Source: JAZGAE01 sp036475545
GTDB taxonomy: Bacteria > Pseudomonadota > Alphaproteobacteria > DATDPM01
Direction: 5' to 3'
Length of the DNA: 7,702 bases
NCBI GenBank assembly: GCA_036475545.1
Contig: JAZGAE010000091.1
Location: 1-7,702 of the forward strand
Positions 1 to 7,695 of this stretch are shown in pieces. The position numbers were made by a program, and so were the translations under genes. Under the pieces are notes generated by a model. The model was not told where the DNA came from. It saw nothing but the letters and a program-made list of their open reading frames with translations, and ran no database searches. Within the stretch, counting starts at the first letter, position 1; each line of letters starts with the position of its first letter.

Positions 1-41
1 GGGGCGGGCGCCCGCGGCGTTGCGCCGCTCGGCCGACCCGT

Positions 42-73
42 CCTCCGCAGCAGCGGCGCTGCCGCTGCGGAGG
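42..73. repeat. GC-rich inverted repeat (stem-loop)
   Basis: The 10-base arms CCTCCGCAGC (42-51) and GCTGCGGAGG (64-73) are perfectly complementary, and the 12-base centre can pair partly as well, so the whole 32 bp is a near-palindrome. No T-run follows on either strand, so it is not a standard intrinsic terminator. It could end an upstream transcript by another route, be a protein-binding site, or be a chance product of high GC. Confidence 0.55.
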
Positions 74-140
74 GTGGATGCCCCCGCATCGCCCTTCGCG
101 CCGCGCCTGGCGGATCGCCTCGCCACGGCGCAACGCAGCC

Positions 141-168
141 GACTCCACCTGACCGGATTATGCTCTAG
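141..168. repeat. Intergenic motif resembling a common alphaproteobacterial repeat
   Basis: The stretch contains CCACCTGA near its start and ends in TGCTCTAG; on the minus strand it begins CTAGAGCATAAT. From memory, closely similar strings (a CCAC-T core ending in ATGCTCTAG) are very frequent between genes in Rhizobiales and related orders, including upstream of heat-shock operons. The resemblance is recalled, not searched. The CATAAT on the minus strand resembles a -10 box, but no -35 box stands at the right distance. Confidence 0.4.
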
Positions 169-299
169 CCCGCGAGGGCGCGGCGCCGAGGGGCGGCTCG
201 AGAGAGGCATCCCGCGGTGAATCGAGTGCCGCCTCGAGGTGCGTGGCAAAGGGAAGACGCCGAGTTGACAACGCGCGCGAGAAATATCCGCCCGCGCTC

Positions 300-328
300 T
301 TGACTCCGAAAACCAAGGGACGTAGATG
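300..328 (+). promoter_or_regulatory. Candidate groESL promoter
   Basis: A -35 box TTGACT (300-305, preceded by C, so also CTTGAC) is followed after 17 bases by TAGATG (323-328) as a weak -10 box; GATGAT (325-330) at 19 bases is an alternative. The predicted start of transcription falls inside the CIRCE element, the usual geometry for HrcA repression. CTTGAC also fits the -35 of alphaproteobacterial RpoH promoters, so sigma-70, RpoH or both could read it; the weak -10 does not decide. A further TTGACA at 265-270 has no matching -10. Confidence 0.45.
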
Positions 329-329
329 A

Positions 330-356
330 TTGGCACTCGCCGGGCGAGAGTGCCAA
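330..356. promoter_or_regulatory. CIRCE operator (HrcA binding site)
   Basis: TTGGCACTC (330-338), nine spacer bases, then GAGTGCCAA (348-356). The arms are perfect inverted repeats with the exact 9-9-9 geometry of CIRCE (consensus TTAGCACTC-N9-GAGTGCTAA). Each arm differs from consensus at one symmetric position (A to G on the left, T to C on the right), so the dyad is intact. CIRCE binds the repressor HrcA, whose folding depends on GroEL, which makes a feedback loop on chaperonin level. It lies 68 bases before the groES start, in the expected 5' leader position. Confidence 0.95.
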
Positions 357-424
357 CAGCGTGGCTGTCTGCCCTCGTCGGGCAGCGAAGTCTGTTTCAT
401 CATACATCTGGATGGAGAGGGTTG

Positions 425-718
425 ATGAAGTTGAAGTTCAGGCCACTTCATGACCGTGTGCTGGTGCGCCCGCTTGAGGAAGACGAGAAGAGCACAGGCG
501 GGGTGATCATCCCGGATACGGCCAAGGAGAAGCCGATGCAGGGAGAAGTACTGGCGGTCGGCACCGGCACCCGCAGCGAGAACGGAAAGATTCACCGGCT
601 GGACGTCAAGGCCGGGGACCGGATTCTATTTGGGAAATGGTCGGGTAGCGAGGTCAAGATCGATGGTAAGGACCTGATGATCATGAAGGAGTCCGACATC
701 ATGGGCGTTCTTGAGTAA
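425..718 (+). CDS. groES: Co-chaperonin GroES (Cpn10)
   Basis: The 97-residue product is the standard length for GroES, the heptameric lid that closes the GroEL folding chamber in the cytoplasm. It opens with the family hallmark FRPLHDRVLVRP (residues 5-16). The mobile loop that contacts GroEL is visible at about residues 18-36, with the hydrophobic GGVIIP segment at 25-30. EVLAVGTG (41-48) and the AGDRILFGKWSG strand (63-74) follow, ending in DIMGVLE. The ATG at 425 is preferred because GGAGAGG (414-420) precedes it and homologues start here; an in-frame ATG at 326 would translate the CIRCE operator and is rejected. It is first in a two-gene operon with groEL, 13 bases apart, under CIRCE/HrcA control. 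Confidence 0.98.
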   Translation: MKLKFRPLHDRVLVRPLEEDEKSTGGVIIPDTAKEKPMQGEVLAVGTGTRSENGKIHRLDVKAGDRILFGKWSGSEVKIDGKDLMIMKESDIMGVLE

Positions 719-723
719 GGGAG
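717..723 (+). promoter_or_regulatory. groEL ribosome binding site overlapping the groES stop
   Basis: AAGGGAG begins within the TAA stop of groES (716-718) and leaves 8 bases before the groEL ATG at 732. The placement fixes the groEL start at 732 rather than at the upstream in-frame TTG (711), and suggests coupled translation of the two subunits. Confidence 0.8.
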
Positions 724-731
724 CAATTTCG

Positions 732-2366
<1,635 letters not shown>

Positions 2367-2392
2367 GGCAAGATTCGTAAGCCAAGCTCCGC

Positions 2393-2420
2393 AGGTCCCG
2401 GCGCGAGAGGCCGGGGACCT
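2393..2420 (+). terminator. Stem-loop downstream of groEL (first of two)
   Basis: AGGTCCCGGC (2393-2402) pairs with GCCGGGGACCT (2410-2420) around a 7-base loop, with one bulged G. Only TT follows, so on its own it is a poor intrinsic terminator. It may protect the mRNA 3' end or assist the terminator just downstream. Confidence 0.5.
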
Positions 2421-2434
2421 TGCCGAACTTCGAA

Positions 2435-2465
2435 GGGGCCGCCAGCGCGCGGCCCCTCATTTCTT
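2435..2465 (+). terminator. Rho-independent terminator of groESL
   Basis: GGGGCCGC (2435-2442) and GCGGCCCC (2449-2456) form a perfect 8-bp GC stem with a 6-base loop, followed by the T-rich TCATTTCTT (2457-2465). It lies about 70 bases after the groEL stop and separates the operon from the converging minus-strand gene. Confidence 0.75.
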
Positions 2466-2612
2466 GTGGCGGCGGAACGCTCGGTCACCGCCCGCGCCCC
2501 AGCCACCACCGCGTTTGCGCGTTTGCGCACCGCCGATGAGCCGGCCGCAGCCCTCCCGTGGGCCCGTGCGACGGCGCGGCTCGCTTGCGCGCCGGTGTCG
2601 GGGCCGCCGGTG

Positions 2613-3017
2613 CTACAGCGTCCTGTGGCGGACTCGGGCGCCCCGCTCGATGGCGGCGGCCGTGAGGCCGTCCAGCTCGAGCGTATCGCGGATCAGCTCG
2701 AGGAGGCGCAACTCCTCCTGGGAAGCGTGGCCATCCGCCGCGGCCACGTCGCAGGCCAAGGCGTACGCCGTTTCCCGGAGCCTGGGGGAAAGCTTTCCCT
2801 TGATCAACGCGAAGGCCTCGTCCAGGCCGTCCTCCTTGGAGAGCAGTTGGGCGCACTCCTTCGCCGCCTCGGGCAATTGGTTGGTGTCGTAGTCCCGAAA
2901 GATCGGGAGGTAGCTCACCATCTCGCCGATGGTGCGCAACTCCTGGTCGGTCATGTCCCGGTCGGCGGCGGACATCAAGACCATGGTGTAGATGAGGGCG
3001 GTGTAATGGTCGGCCAT
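2613..3017 (-). CDS. TerB-family (tellurite resistance-like) protein
   Basis: A 134-residue, mostly helical, acidic cytoplasmic protein with no signal peptide or membrane segment. It matches the TerB-like fold as I know it: two similar helical halves, each with an acidic motif. The first is SAADRDMTDQELRTIGEM (residues 16-33), the second DVAAADGHASQEELRLL (90-106), in which the Ala-Ala-Asp-Gly and following Glu residues are the family hallmark and probably bind a metal ion. The ATG at 3017 is preceded by GGGGAG (3023-3028 on the minus strand) at 5 bases. No other ter genes are present, so tellurite resistance should not be assumed; stand-alone TerB-like proteins are common in alphaproteobacteria and their role is unsettled. 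It follows the helicase gene on the same strand after 164 bases and converges with groEL. Confidence 0.85.
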   Translation of the reverse strand: MADHYTALIYTMVLMSAADRDMTDQELRTIGEMVSYLPIFRDYDTNQLPEAAKECAQLLSKEDGLDEAFALIKGKLSPRLRETAYALACDVAAADGHASQEELRLLELIRDTLELDGLTAAAIERGARVRHRTL

Positions 3018-3046
3018 TCCGACTCCCCGGCTCCGTGACTCAAGGG

Positions 3047-3076
3047 ACTAAAGCCCGCGGCCGCGCCCGCCGTCAA
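3047..3076 (-). promoter_or_regulatory. Candidate promoter of the TerB-family gene
   Basis: Read on the minus strand, TTGACG (3076-3071) is a five-of-six match to the -35 consensus, and TTTAGT (3052-3047) a four-of-six match to the -10 box, with an 18-base spacer. Transcription would start near 3040, about 22 bases before the ATG, leaving room for the GGGGAG ribosome binding site. Confidence 0.5.
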
Positions 3077-3104
3077 GGCCCGCGCGGTCTCGACGGGCCG
3101 GTCC

Positions 3105-3122
3105 CGGCGGCCGCGGCCGCCG
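3105..3122. repeat. 18-bp perfect GC palindrome
   Basis: The 18 bases at 3105-3122 are all G and C and equal their own reverse complement, with no loop. It lies in the gap between the helicase stop and the TerB-family promoter candidate. No T-run follows, so it is not a clear terminator; at this GC content such palindromes can arise by chance. Confidence 0.4.
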
Positions 3123-3181
3123 TCGTTCCGCGAACGGGGCTTGGAACCGGCGGTGGGGCGTCCGCAAGGGCTGACACGGCC

Positions 3182-5971
3182 TCACCGCGGGTTCAGGAAC
3201 CGGCGGGTCTCTTCCACGGCCTCGGCGAGACCCAGGCGGCGGATGCCCACCCCCTCGGGAAAGGCGCCCGCCAGCCGCGAGGGCATGCGCGAGTCCAGCA
3301 GAACGAAGACGCCGCGATCGTCGGCGCGCCGCACCAGCCGGCCATAGGCTTGCTTGAGTCTCAGCCGCGTCAGCATGTCGTCATAGGCGCTGCCCCCGAA
3401 GGCGCGCCTGCGGGCGCGATGGAGGATGTCGGGGCGCGGCCAGGGCACCCGGTCGAAGACGATGAGGTGCAAGCTGCGCCCGGGCACGTCGACCCCGTCG
3501 CGCACCGCATCCGTTCCCAATAGACAGGCGTCCGCCTCGGCCCGGAAGATGTCGATCAGCGTCGTGGTATCGAGCGCGTCCACGTGTTGGGCGTAAAGAG
3601 GGACCCCGGCCGCCTCCATCGCCCCGGCCAAGTGCGCGTGGACGGCTTTCAAGCGCGCGATCGCGGTGAACAGCCCGAGCCCGCCGCCGCCTGCGGCCAG
3701 GAACAGCTCTCGGATTGCGGCGGCGACCTGGTCCGCGTCTTCGCGGTCGAGGTCGACGACCACCAGCACGCGCGTGACGTTCGGATAGTCGAAGGGCGAC
3801 GGCACCGAGAACCTCACCGGCGGATGGCCCAAGTGCCTAGCCCCCGTGCGGGCCTCGGCGGCGGCCCAGTCGAGCTCCTCGTCTCCGGTGCCGTCGCGGA
3901 GCGTCGCCGAGGTGATGAGCACCCCCTGGGCGCGGGCGGCCACGGTCTCGGCGAAGGGCACGGTCGGGTCGATCCAGTGGCGGTGCATGCCGACGTCCGC
4001 GTCCCTCCCGTTCCAGCGTTCGACGGCGAACCAGTCGACGAATTCGGGCGGGGTCTCGCCGGAAAGAGACCGCAGCATGGCGCGCCAACCCTCGATCTGG
4101 ACGGCGCCGCGCCGCGCGATGCCGCGGCACATGGCCTCCACGCGCAGACGCTCGGCCGTCTCCAGCTTGGCCGCCCGTTCTTCGAGCAACTCGCCGAGCC
4201 GCCGGGCGAGCGCCGAAAGGGGCGAAGAGAGCCGCTCCAGCGCCTCCTCCAGCGCCGCCGCCGTTTCCTCCGCGCCGCCCAAGAGGGGCTTCGCGTCCGT
4301 CTCCAGGCTGTAGGGGTTGTCCGGGTCCGGGGCGCGGGCGTAGACCTGGCTCCGAACCAGCGCCAGGAAGTCCTCCGCCGGGCCCCGGGAAACGCCTTCG
4401 CCCAGCCGCTGCAGCCAACCCGCAGAGACGAGCGCGCCCGCCGCCGCCAACGTGGCCTGCAGCGCCGCCCCGGCCTCCCGGTCGTCGGCCACGACGTCGC
4501 CGATGCGGCGCTGCAGGCCGCGCAGGCGGCTTGTGGAAGCCCGCCCGCCGCGGCCTTCGCCGCCCAGCAGCCAACGCCTGAGTTCCAGCATCTCGGCTCC
4601 CGTCAGGTGGGCCGAGAAGGCGCCGTCGGCGGCCGCGAACACGTGGTGGCCCTCGTCGAACACGTAGCGCGTCGGGAGATACGCGTCGTCGAGGCCGCCC
4701 AGCGCCGCGCTCGTCATCACCAGGGCGTGGTTGGCGACGACGATCTCGGCCCGGCGCGCGCGGCGGACGCTGCGCTCGATGAAACAGGTTCTGAAGTGGG
4801 GACAGGCCGAATAGATGCACTCGCCCCGGTGGTCGGTGAGCCCGAGCGTGCGCTCGGGGCCCATGAGGTCCGCGAGCCAGGCAGGGAAATCGCCCCCGAC
4901 CATGTCGCCGTCGCGGCTCGAGGCCGCCCAGCGGGCGATCAGGCCGAGCGCCACCGCGTCCCGGTTGAAGCCCAAGTCGCGCCGGCCGGCGAGGCGACCC
5001 ACCGCCTCCTCCAGATTGAGAAGGCAGAGGTAGTTTTCGCGCCCCTTGCGGATGACGGCCTTGGCGGCCTTGCTGCCCGGTGTGGGGTACACGCGGTCGA
5101 GCTCGCCGTCGATCTGATGCTGGAGGTTGCGGGTGAAGGTGCTGACCCACACGGGCCCCTGGTTCTTCTGCGCCCAAACGCTGGCGGGCGCGAGATACCC
5201 CAGCGTCTTGCCCACGCCCGTGCCGGCCTCGCCCAGCACCAGGACCGGGGCGTCGGCCGCATCGCGCGGGGCGAAGGCGGCGGCCACCGCTGCGGCGTAG
5301 TCCTGCTGCTGAGGACGCGCCTCGGCCCGCGGCCCCACCAGTTCCGCGAGCCGCGCGCCGGCTTCCTCGGGGCTCACGGGTGCTTGGCCGGGCGGCGGCT
5401 CGGGCGCGAAGTCCTGCCATTCCTTGAGCCTTCGCCAGACCTCGAGCCCGCGCGGGGGGGCCTCGCCGCGTTCGTCGGCGGCCGTCTCCCCAAGGGCCGC
5501 GAGGACCGGCCCACCCCAGGGCCAGCCGCCGGCCGCCATGGCGCGGGCGACGGCGGCCGTATCCGGATCGCGGACGAGGTCCGGCCTCGCCAACTCCTCG
5601 AGCAGCCGCGTGCTGGTGGCCCGGAGAGTCCGTGCCTCGTCGTCGAGGGTCTTGGGCGCGGGGAGATGCAGCGCGGACGCGAGCCCGCGCGGCGTCGGTG
5701 GGCAGAGGACGGCCGGACGGACGAAGGCGAAGAGCTCCAGGACGTCGAGGGCGGGGAAGGGGCCGAGCCCGAGCCGCCGCGCCGTGGCCTTCGCGTGGCA
5801 GACGATGGGCGGCGGGCCGGCGCGCGCCCGCGCGCCCGCCTCGGCAAGCGACAGGTCGCTGGCCCGTCCCGACGTATCGAGCCATTTCGCCTTGCTGGGC
5901 CCGGCCACCAGTATCGCGGCGTCGGGAAGCGGCAAGGAGGCGGGGGCGGGTCGGCGCGCGGCGCGGGTCAT
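3182..5971 (-). CDS. ATP-dependent DNA helicase, DinG/XPD family, with Fe-S cluster
   Basis: The 929-residue product is a superfamily 2 helicase of the DinG/XPD type, expected to unwind DNA 5' to 3' in repair or in resolving structured or RNA-paired DNA. Motifs in order: a Q-motif-like RPQQQDY (219-225); Walker A GEAGTGVGKT (247-256); four cysteines at 316, 385, 390 and 396, spaced as the 4Fe-4S ligands; motif II DEGH (439-442), a variant of DEAH; SATL (688-691); motif V around GTDAVRDGVDVPG (819-831); and motif VI QAYGRLVRR (874-882). Residues about 445-680 correspond to the Arch region. E. coli DinG is about 716 residues; the excess is an N-terminal region of about 215 residues with no helicase motif. 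The ATG at 5971 is chosen over one at 6046 because the extra 25 residues are low-complexity and contain the best -10 box. No Shine-Dalgarno precedes it. The gene is divergent from lysK. Confidence 0.92.
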   Translation of the reverse strand: MTRAARRPAPASLPLPDAAILVAGPSKAKWLDTSGRASDLSLAEAGARARAGPPPIVCHAKATARRLGLGPFPALDVLELFAFVRPAVLCPPTPRGLASALHLPAPKTLDDEARTLRATSTRLLEELARPDLVRDPDTAAVARAMAAGGWPWGGPVLAALGETAADERGEAPPRGLEVWRRLKEWQDFAPEPPPGQAPVSPEEAGARLAELVGPRAEARPQQQDYAAAVAAAFAPRDAADAPVLVLGEAGTGVGKTLGYLAPASVWAQKNQGPVWVSTFTRNLQHQIDGELDRVYPTPGSKAAKAVIRKGRENYLCLLNLEEAVGRLAGRRDLGFNRDAVALGLIARWAASSRDGDMVGGDFPAWLADLMGPERTLGLTDHRGECIYSACPHFRTCFIERSVRRARRAEIVVANHALVMTSAALGGLDDAYLPTRYVFDEGHHVFAAADGAFSAHLTGAEMLELRRWLLGGEGRGGRASTSRLRGLQRRIGDVVADDREAGAALQATLAAAGALVSAGWLQRLGEGVSRGPAEDFLALVRSQVYARAPDPDNPYSLETDAKPLLGGAEETAAALEEALERLSSPLSALARRLGELLEERAAKLETAERLRVEAMCRGIARRGAVQIEGWRAMLRSLSGETPPEFVDWFAVERWNGRDADVGMHRHWIDPTVPFAETVAARAQGVLITSATLRDGTGDEELDWAAAEARTGARHLGHPPVRFSVPSPFDYPNVTRVLVVVDLDREDADQVAAAIRELFLAAGGGGLGLFTAIARLKAVHAHLAGAMEAAGVPLYAQHVDALDTTTLIDIFRAEADACLLGTDAVRDGVDVPGRSLHLIVFDRVPWPRPDILHRARRRAFGGSAYDDMLTRLRLKQAYGRLVRRADDRGVFVLLDSRMPSRLAGAFPEGVGIRRLGLAEAVEETRRFLNPR

Positions 5972-5979
5972 CGGGGCGG

Positions 5980-6008
5980 AGTATACCGGCCGGGCCGGTC
6001 CGCGGCCA
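5980..6008 (-). promoter_or_regulatory. Candidate promoter of the helicase gene, near-leaderless
   Basis: On the minus strand TATACT (5985-5980) is a five-of-six -10 box, and TGGCCG (6008-6003) a weak three-of-six -35 box at 17 bases. Transcription would begin within a base or two of the ATG at 5971, giving a leaderless or nearly leaderless mRNA. This agrees with the lack of any Shine-Dalgarno sequence before that ATG. Confidence 0.45.
5985..5999. promoter_or_regulatory. 15-bp perfect palindrome, possible operator
   Basis: ACCGGCCGGGCCGGT has perfect 7-base arms around a single central G. It starts at the first base of the helicase -10 box and fills most of the promoter spacer, a placement where a dimeric regulator would block transcription. 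No known regulator site is recognised, and a GC-rich chance palindrome is possible. Confidence 0.35.
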
Positions 6009-6045
6009 TCAGGGGCACGCGCGGATCGCCGAGCCGCTTGGCCCA

Positions 6046-6074
6046 TTGACGGGACCCGAGCGGAGCCCTAGGGT
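6046..6074 (+). promoter_or_regulatory. Candidate lysK promoter
   Basis: TTGACG (6046-6051) is a five-of-six -35 box, and TAGGGT (6069-6074), after exactly 17 bases, keeps the three most conserved -10 positions (T, A and the final T). Transcription would start near 6081, about 22 bases before the lysK ATG. The -35 hexamer is the same as that proposed for the TerB-family gene. Confidence 0.5.
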
Positions 6075-6102
6075 CGCCGCGCCTTCCCACGTTCAAGGAT
6101 CG

Positions 6103-7695
6103 ATGCCGAGCCCCCAAACCAGAGACCTTGCGCTCGCCGCCCGCGCGTGGCCGTTCGCGGAGGCGCAAAGGCTCGTCGAGCGCGCCAAGGGCCGGGTCCC
6201 GGAGAAGGGGTACGTGCTGTTCGAGACCGGCTACGGGCCCTCGGGGCTCCCGCACATCGGCACCTTCGGCGAGGTGGTGCGCACGACCATGGTGCGCCAT
6301 GCCTTCCACACCATCGCGGACGTCCCCACCCGGCTCTACGCCTTTTCCGACGACCTGGACGGGCTCCGGCGCGTCCCGGAGAACGTTCCCAACCGGAAGA
6401 TGTTGGCCCAGCACCTGGGCAAGCCGCTGACATCGGTCCCCGACCCGTTCGGGACCCACGAGAGCTTCGGCGCCCACAACAACGCGCGGCTCAAGGCTTT
6501 CCTGGACGAGTTCGGCTTCGACTACGAGTTCCAGAGCGCCACGGAATGCTACAAGAGCGGCCGCTTCGATAAGACGCTGCTCGAGGTGCTCGCGCACTAC
6601 GACGAGGTCACGAACGTGATCTTGCCCACGCTCGGCCCCGAGAGGCGCGCCACCTACAGCCCGTTCCTGCCCGTCTGCCGGGCGACGGGCCGCGTCCTGC
6701 AGGTGCCGATAGAGGCCCGTGACACAGACGCGGGCACCGTGACCTACCGCGACGAGGGGGGCAAGCTCGTCGACGTCCCGGTGACGGGCGGCCACTGCAA
6801 GCTCCAGTGGAAGGTCGACTGGGCGATGCGTTGGGTGGCGCTGGGCGTGGACTACGAGATGTCGGGCAAGGACCTGATCGACTCGGTGAAGCTCTCGGGG
6901 CGGATCTGCAAGATCCTCGGAGGCGCCCCGCCAGAGGGGTTCACCTACGAGCTGTTTCTCGACGAGAAGAGCGAGAAGATCTCCAAGTCCAAGGGCAACG
7001 GCATCACGGTCGGCGAGTGGCTGGACTACGCGCCGCGCGAGAGCCTCTCGCTCTTCATGTATCGCGCGCCGCGCAAGGCCAAGCGGCTCTACTTCGACGT
7101 CATCCCGCGGCACGTGGACGATTACCTCGCCTTCCTCGAGAAGTACGGGGAGCAGGACGCCTCTCAGCGCCTCGAGAATCCGGTCTGGCACATCCACGAG
7201 GGCGAGCCGCCCCGGGCCGAGGCCCACCTGAGCTACAGCGTCCTCCTCAACCTCGCCAGCGTCTGCAACACCGAGGACAAGGCGGTGCTCTGGGGATTCA
7301 TCACCCGCTATGCGCCCGAGGCGACGCCCGAGACCGCGCCCATCCTCGATCGCCTGGTCGGCCACGCCACGAAATACTACCGCGACTTCGTGAAGCCCGG
7401 GAAACGCTACCGCGCGCCCGACGAGATGGAGAGGACGGCGCTGGAGGACCTGGCGGAGACCCTGGCAGGCCTGGGCCCGGGGGCCGAGGCCGAGGCGATT
7501 CAGTACGAGGTGTACGAAGTCGGCAAGCGCCACCCCTTCGAGAGTTTGCGGGCATGGTTCAAGGCGCTCTACGAGATCCTGCTCGGTCAGACGGAGGGAC
7601 CGCGCATGGGGTCCTTCATCGCGCTCTACGGCGTCTCCGAGACCGTCGCCCTCATCCGCCGGGTGCTCGCCGGCGAAAGCCCGCCTGCGGGCTGA
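6103..7695 (+). CDS. lysK: Lysine--tRNA ligase, class I
   Basis: The 530-residue product charges tRNA-Lys with lysine using ATP, in the cytoplasm. It is the class I enzyme (Rossmann-type catalytic core), unrelated to the class II LysS/LysU of E. coli. The near-invariant ETGYGPSGLPHIGTFGE (residues 41-57) carries the HIGH-type ATP motif at His51-Ile-Gly, and KISKSKG (292-298) is the KMSKS motif. YAFSDDLDGLRRVPEN (79-94) and EMSGKDLIDS (252-261) are further conserved catalytic-core segments. The helical C-terminal part, from about 330, should recognise the anticodon stem. Length is normal for bacterial members and no key residue is missing. The ATG at 6103 follows AAGGA (6095-6099) at an unusually short 3 bases, but it is where homologues begin and the next Met (63) lies beyond the HIGH motif. 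It is divergent from the helicase gene. Confidence 0.96.
   Translation: MPSPQTRDLALAARAWPFAEAQRLVERAKGRVPEKGYVLFETGYGPSGLPHIGTFGEVVRTTMVRHAFHTIADVPTRLYAFSDDLDGLRRVPENVPNRKMLAQHLGKPLTSVPDPFGTHESFGAHNNARLKAFLDEFGFDYEFQSATECYKSGRFDKTLLEVLAHYDEVTNVILPTLGPERRATYSPFLPVCRATGRVLQVPIEARDTDAGTVTYRDEGGKLVDVPVTGGHCKLQWKVDWAMRWVALGVDYEMSGKDLIDSVKLSGRICKILGGAPPEGFTYELFLDEKSEKISKSKGNGITVGEWLDYAPRESLSLFMYRAPRKAKRLYFDVIPRHVDDYLAFLEKYGEQDASQRLENPVWHIHEGEPPRAEAHLSYSVLLNLASVCNTEDKAVLWGFITRYAPEATPETAPILDRLVGHATKYYRDFVKPGKRYRAPDEMERTALEDLAETLAGLGPGAEAEAIQYEVYEVGKRHPFESLRAWFKALYEILLGQTEGPRMGSFIALYGVSETVALIRRVLAGESPPAG

Larger units (their letters stand above)
1..299. other. Intergenic region upstream of groESL, no supported gene
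   Basis: No convincing coding region is visible. Open frames reach the left window edge on both strands, but their translations are low-complexity Ala/Arg/Pro-rich strings without any recognisable motif, as random frames in very GC-rich DNA usually are. A plus-strand frame ending at the TAG of 166-168 could in principle be the tail of an upstream gene, but that stop lies inside a motif that looks intergenic. The stretch contains a strong stem-loop (42-73), a smaller one (77-90, GATGC arms around CCCC), the conserved-looking motif at 141-168, and a stray TTGACA at 265-270 with no good -10 box at the right distance. Confidence 0.6.

Noticed and set aside
265..270. TTGACA as a second groESL promoter
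   Set aside because: The sequence 16-18 bases downstream is all G and C, so there is no usable -10 box; the candidate at 300-328 fits better with CIRCE.
326..424. N-terminal extension of groES from an upstream ATG
   Set aside because: It would translate the CIRCE operator and the 5' leader; homologues begin at the ATG at 425, which has its own ribosome binding site.
158..595. 145-codon minus-strand open frame across the groES promoter
   Set aside because: It runs antisense through CIRCE and the first half of groES and has no recognisable features.
711..731. TTG start of groEL overlapping the groES end
   Set aside because: The ATG at 732 has a well-placed AAGGGAG and matches the conserved MAAK start of GroEL proteins.
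2511..2528. Tandem GTTTGCGC repeat (two 8-base copies) downstream of the TerB-family gene
   Set aside because: Only two short copies with no associated structure or gene; probably chance or slippage.
3837..5885. 682-codon minus-strand frame overlapping the helicase gene out of frame
   Set aside because: It is extremely rich in Arg, Gly, Pro and Ala, has no motifs, and runs in another frame inside the real helicase gene.
5972..6046. 25-residue N-terminal extension of the helicase from the ATG at 6046
   Set aside because: The extension is Arg/Ala/Pro-rich without motif, and the best -10 box of the region lies inside it.
3584..6049. 821-codon open frame on the plus strand opposite the helicase gene
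   Set aside because: It lies antisense to a gene with a full set of helicase motifs. Its translation is rich in Arg, Gly, Pro and His with no recognisable domain, which is the usual mirror frame of a GC-rich coding sequence.
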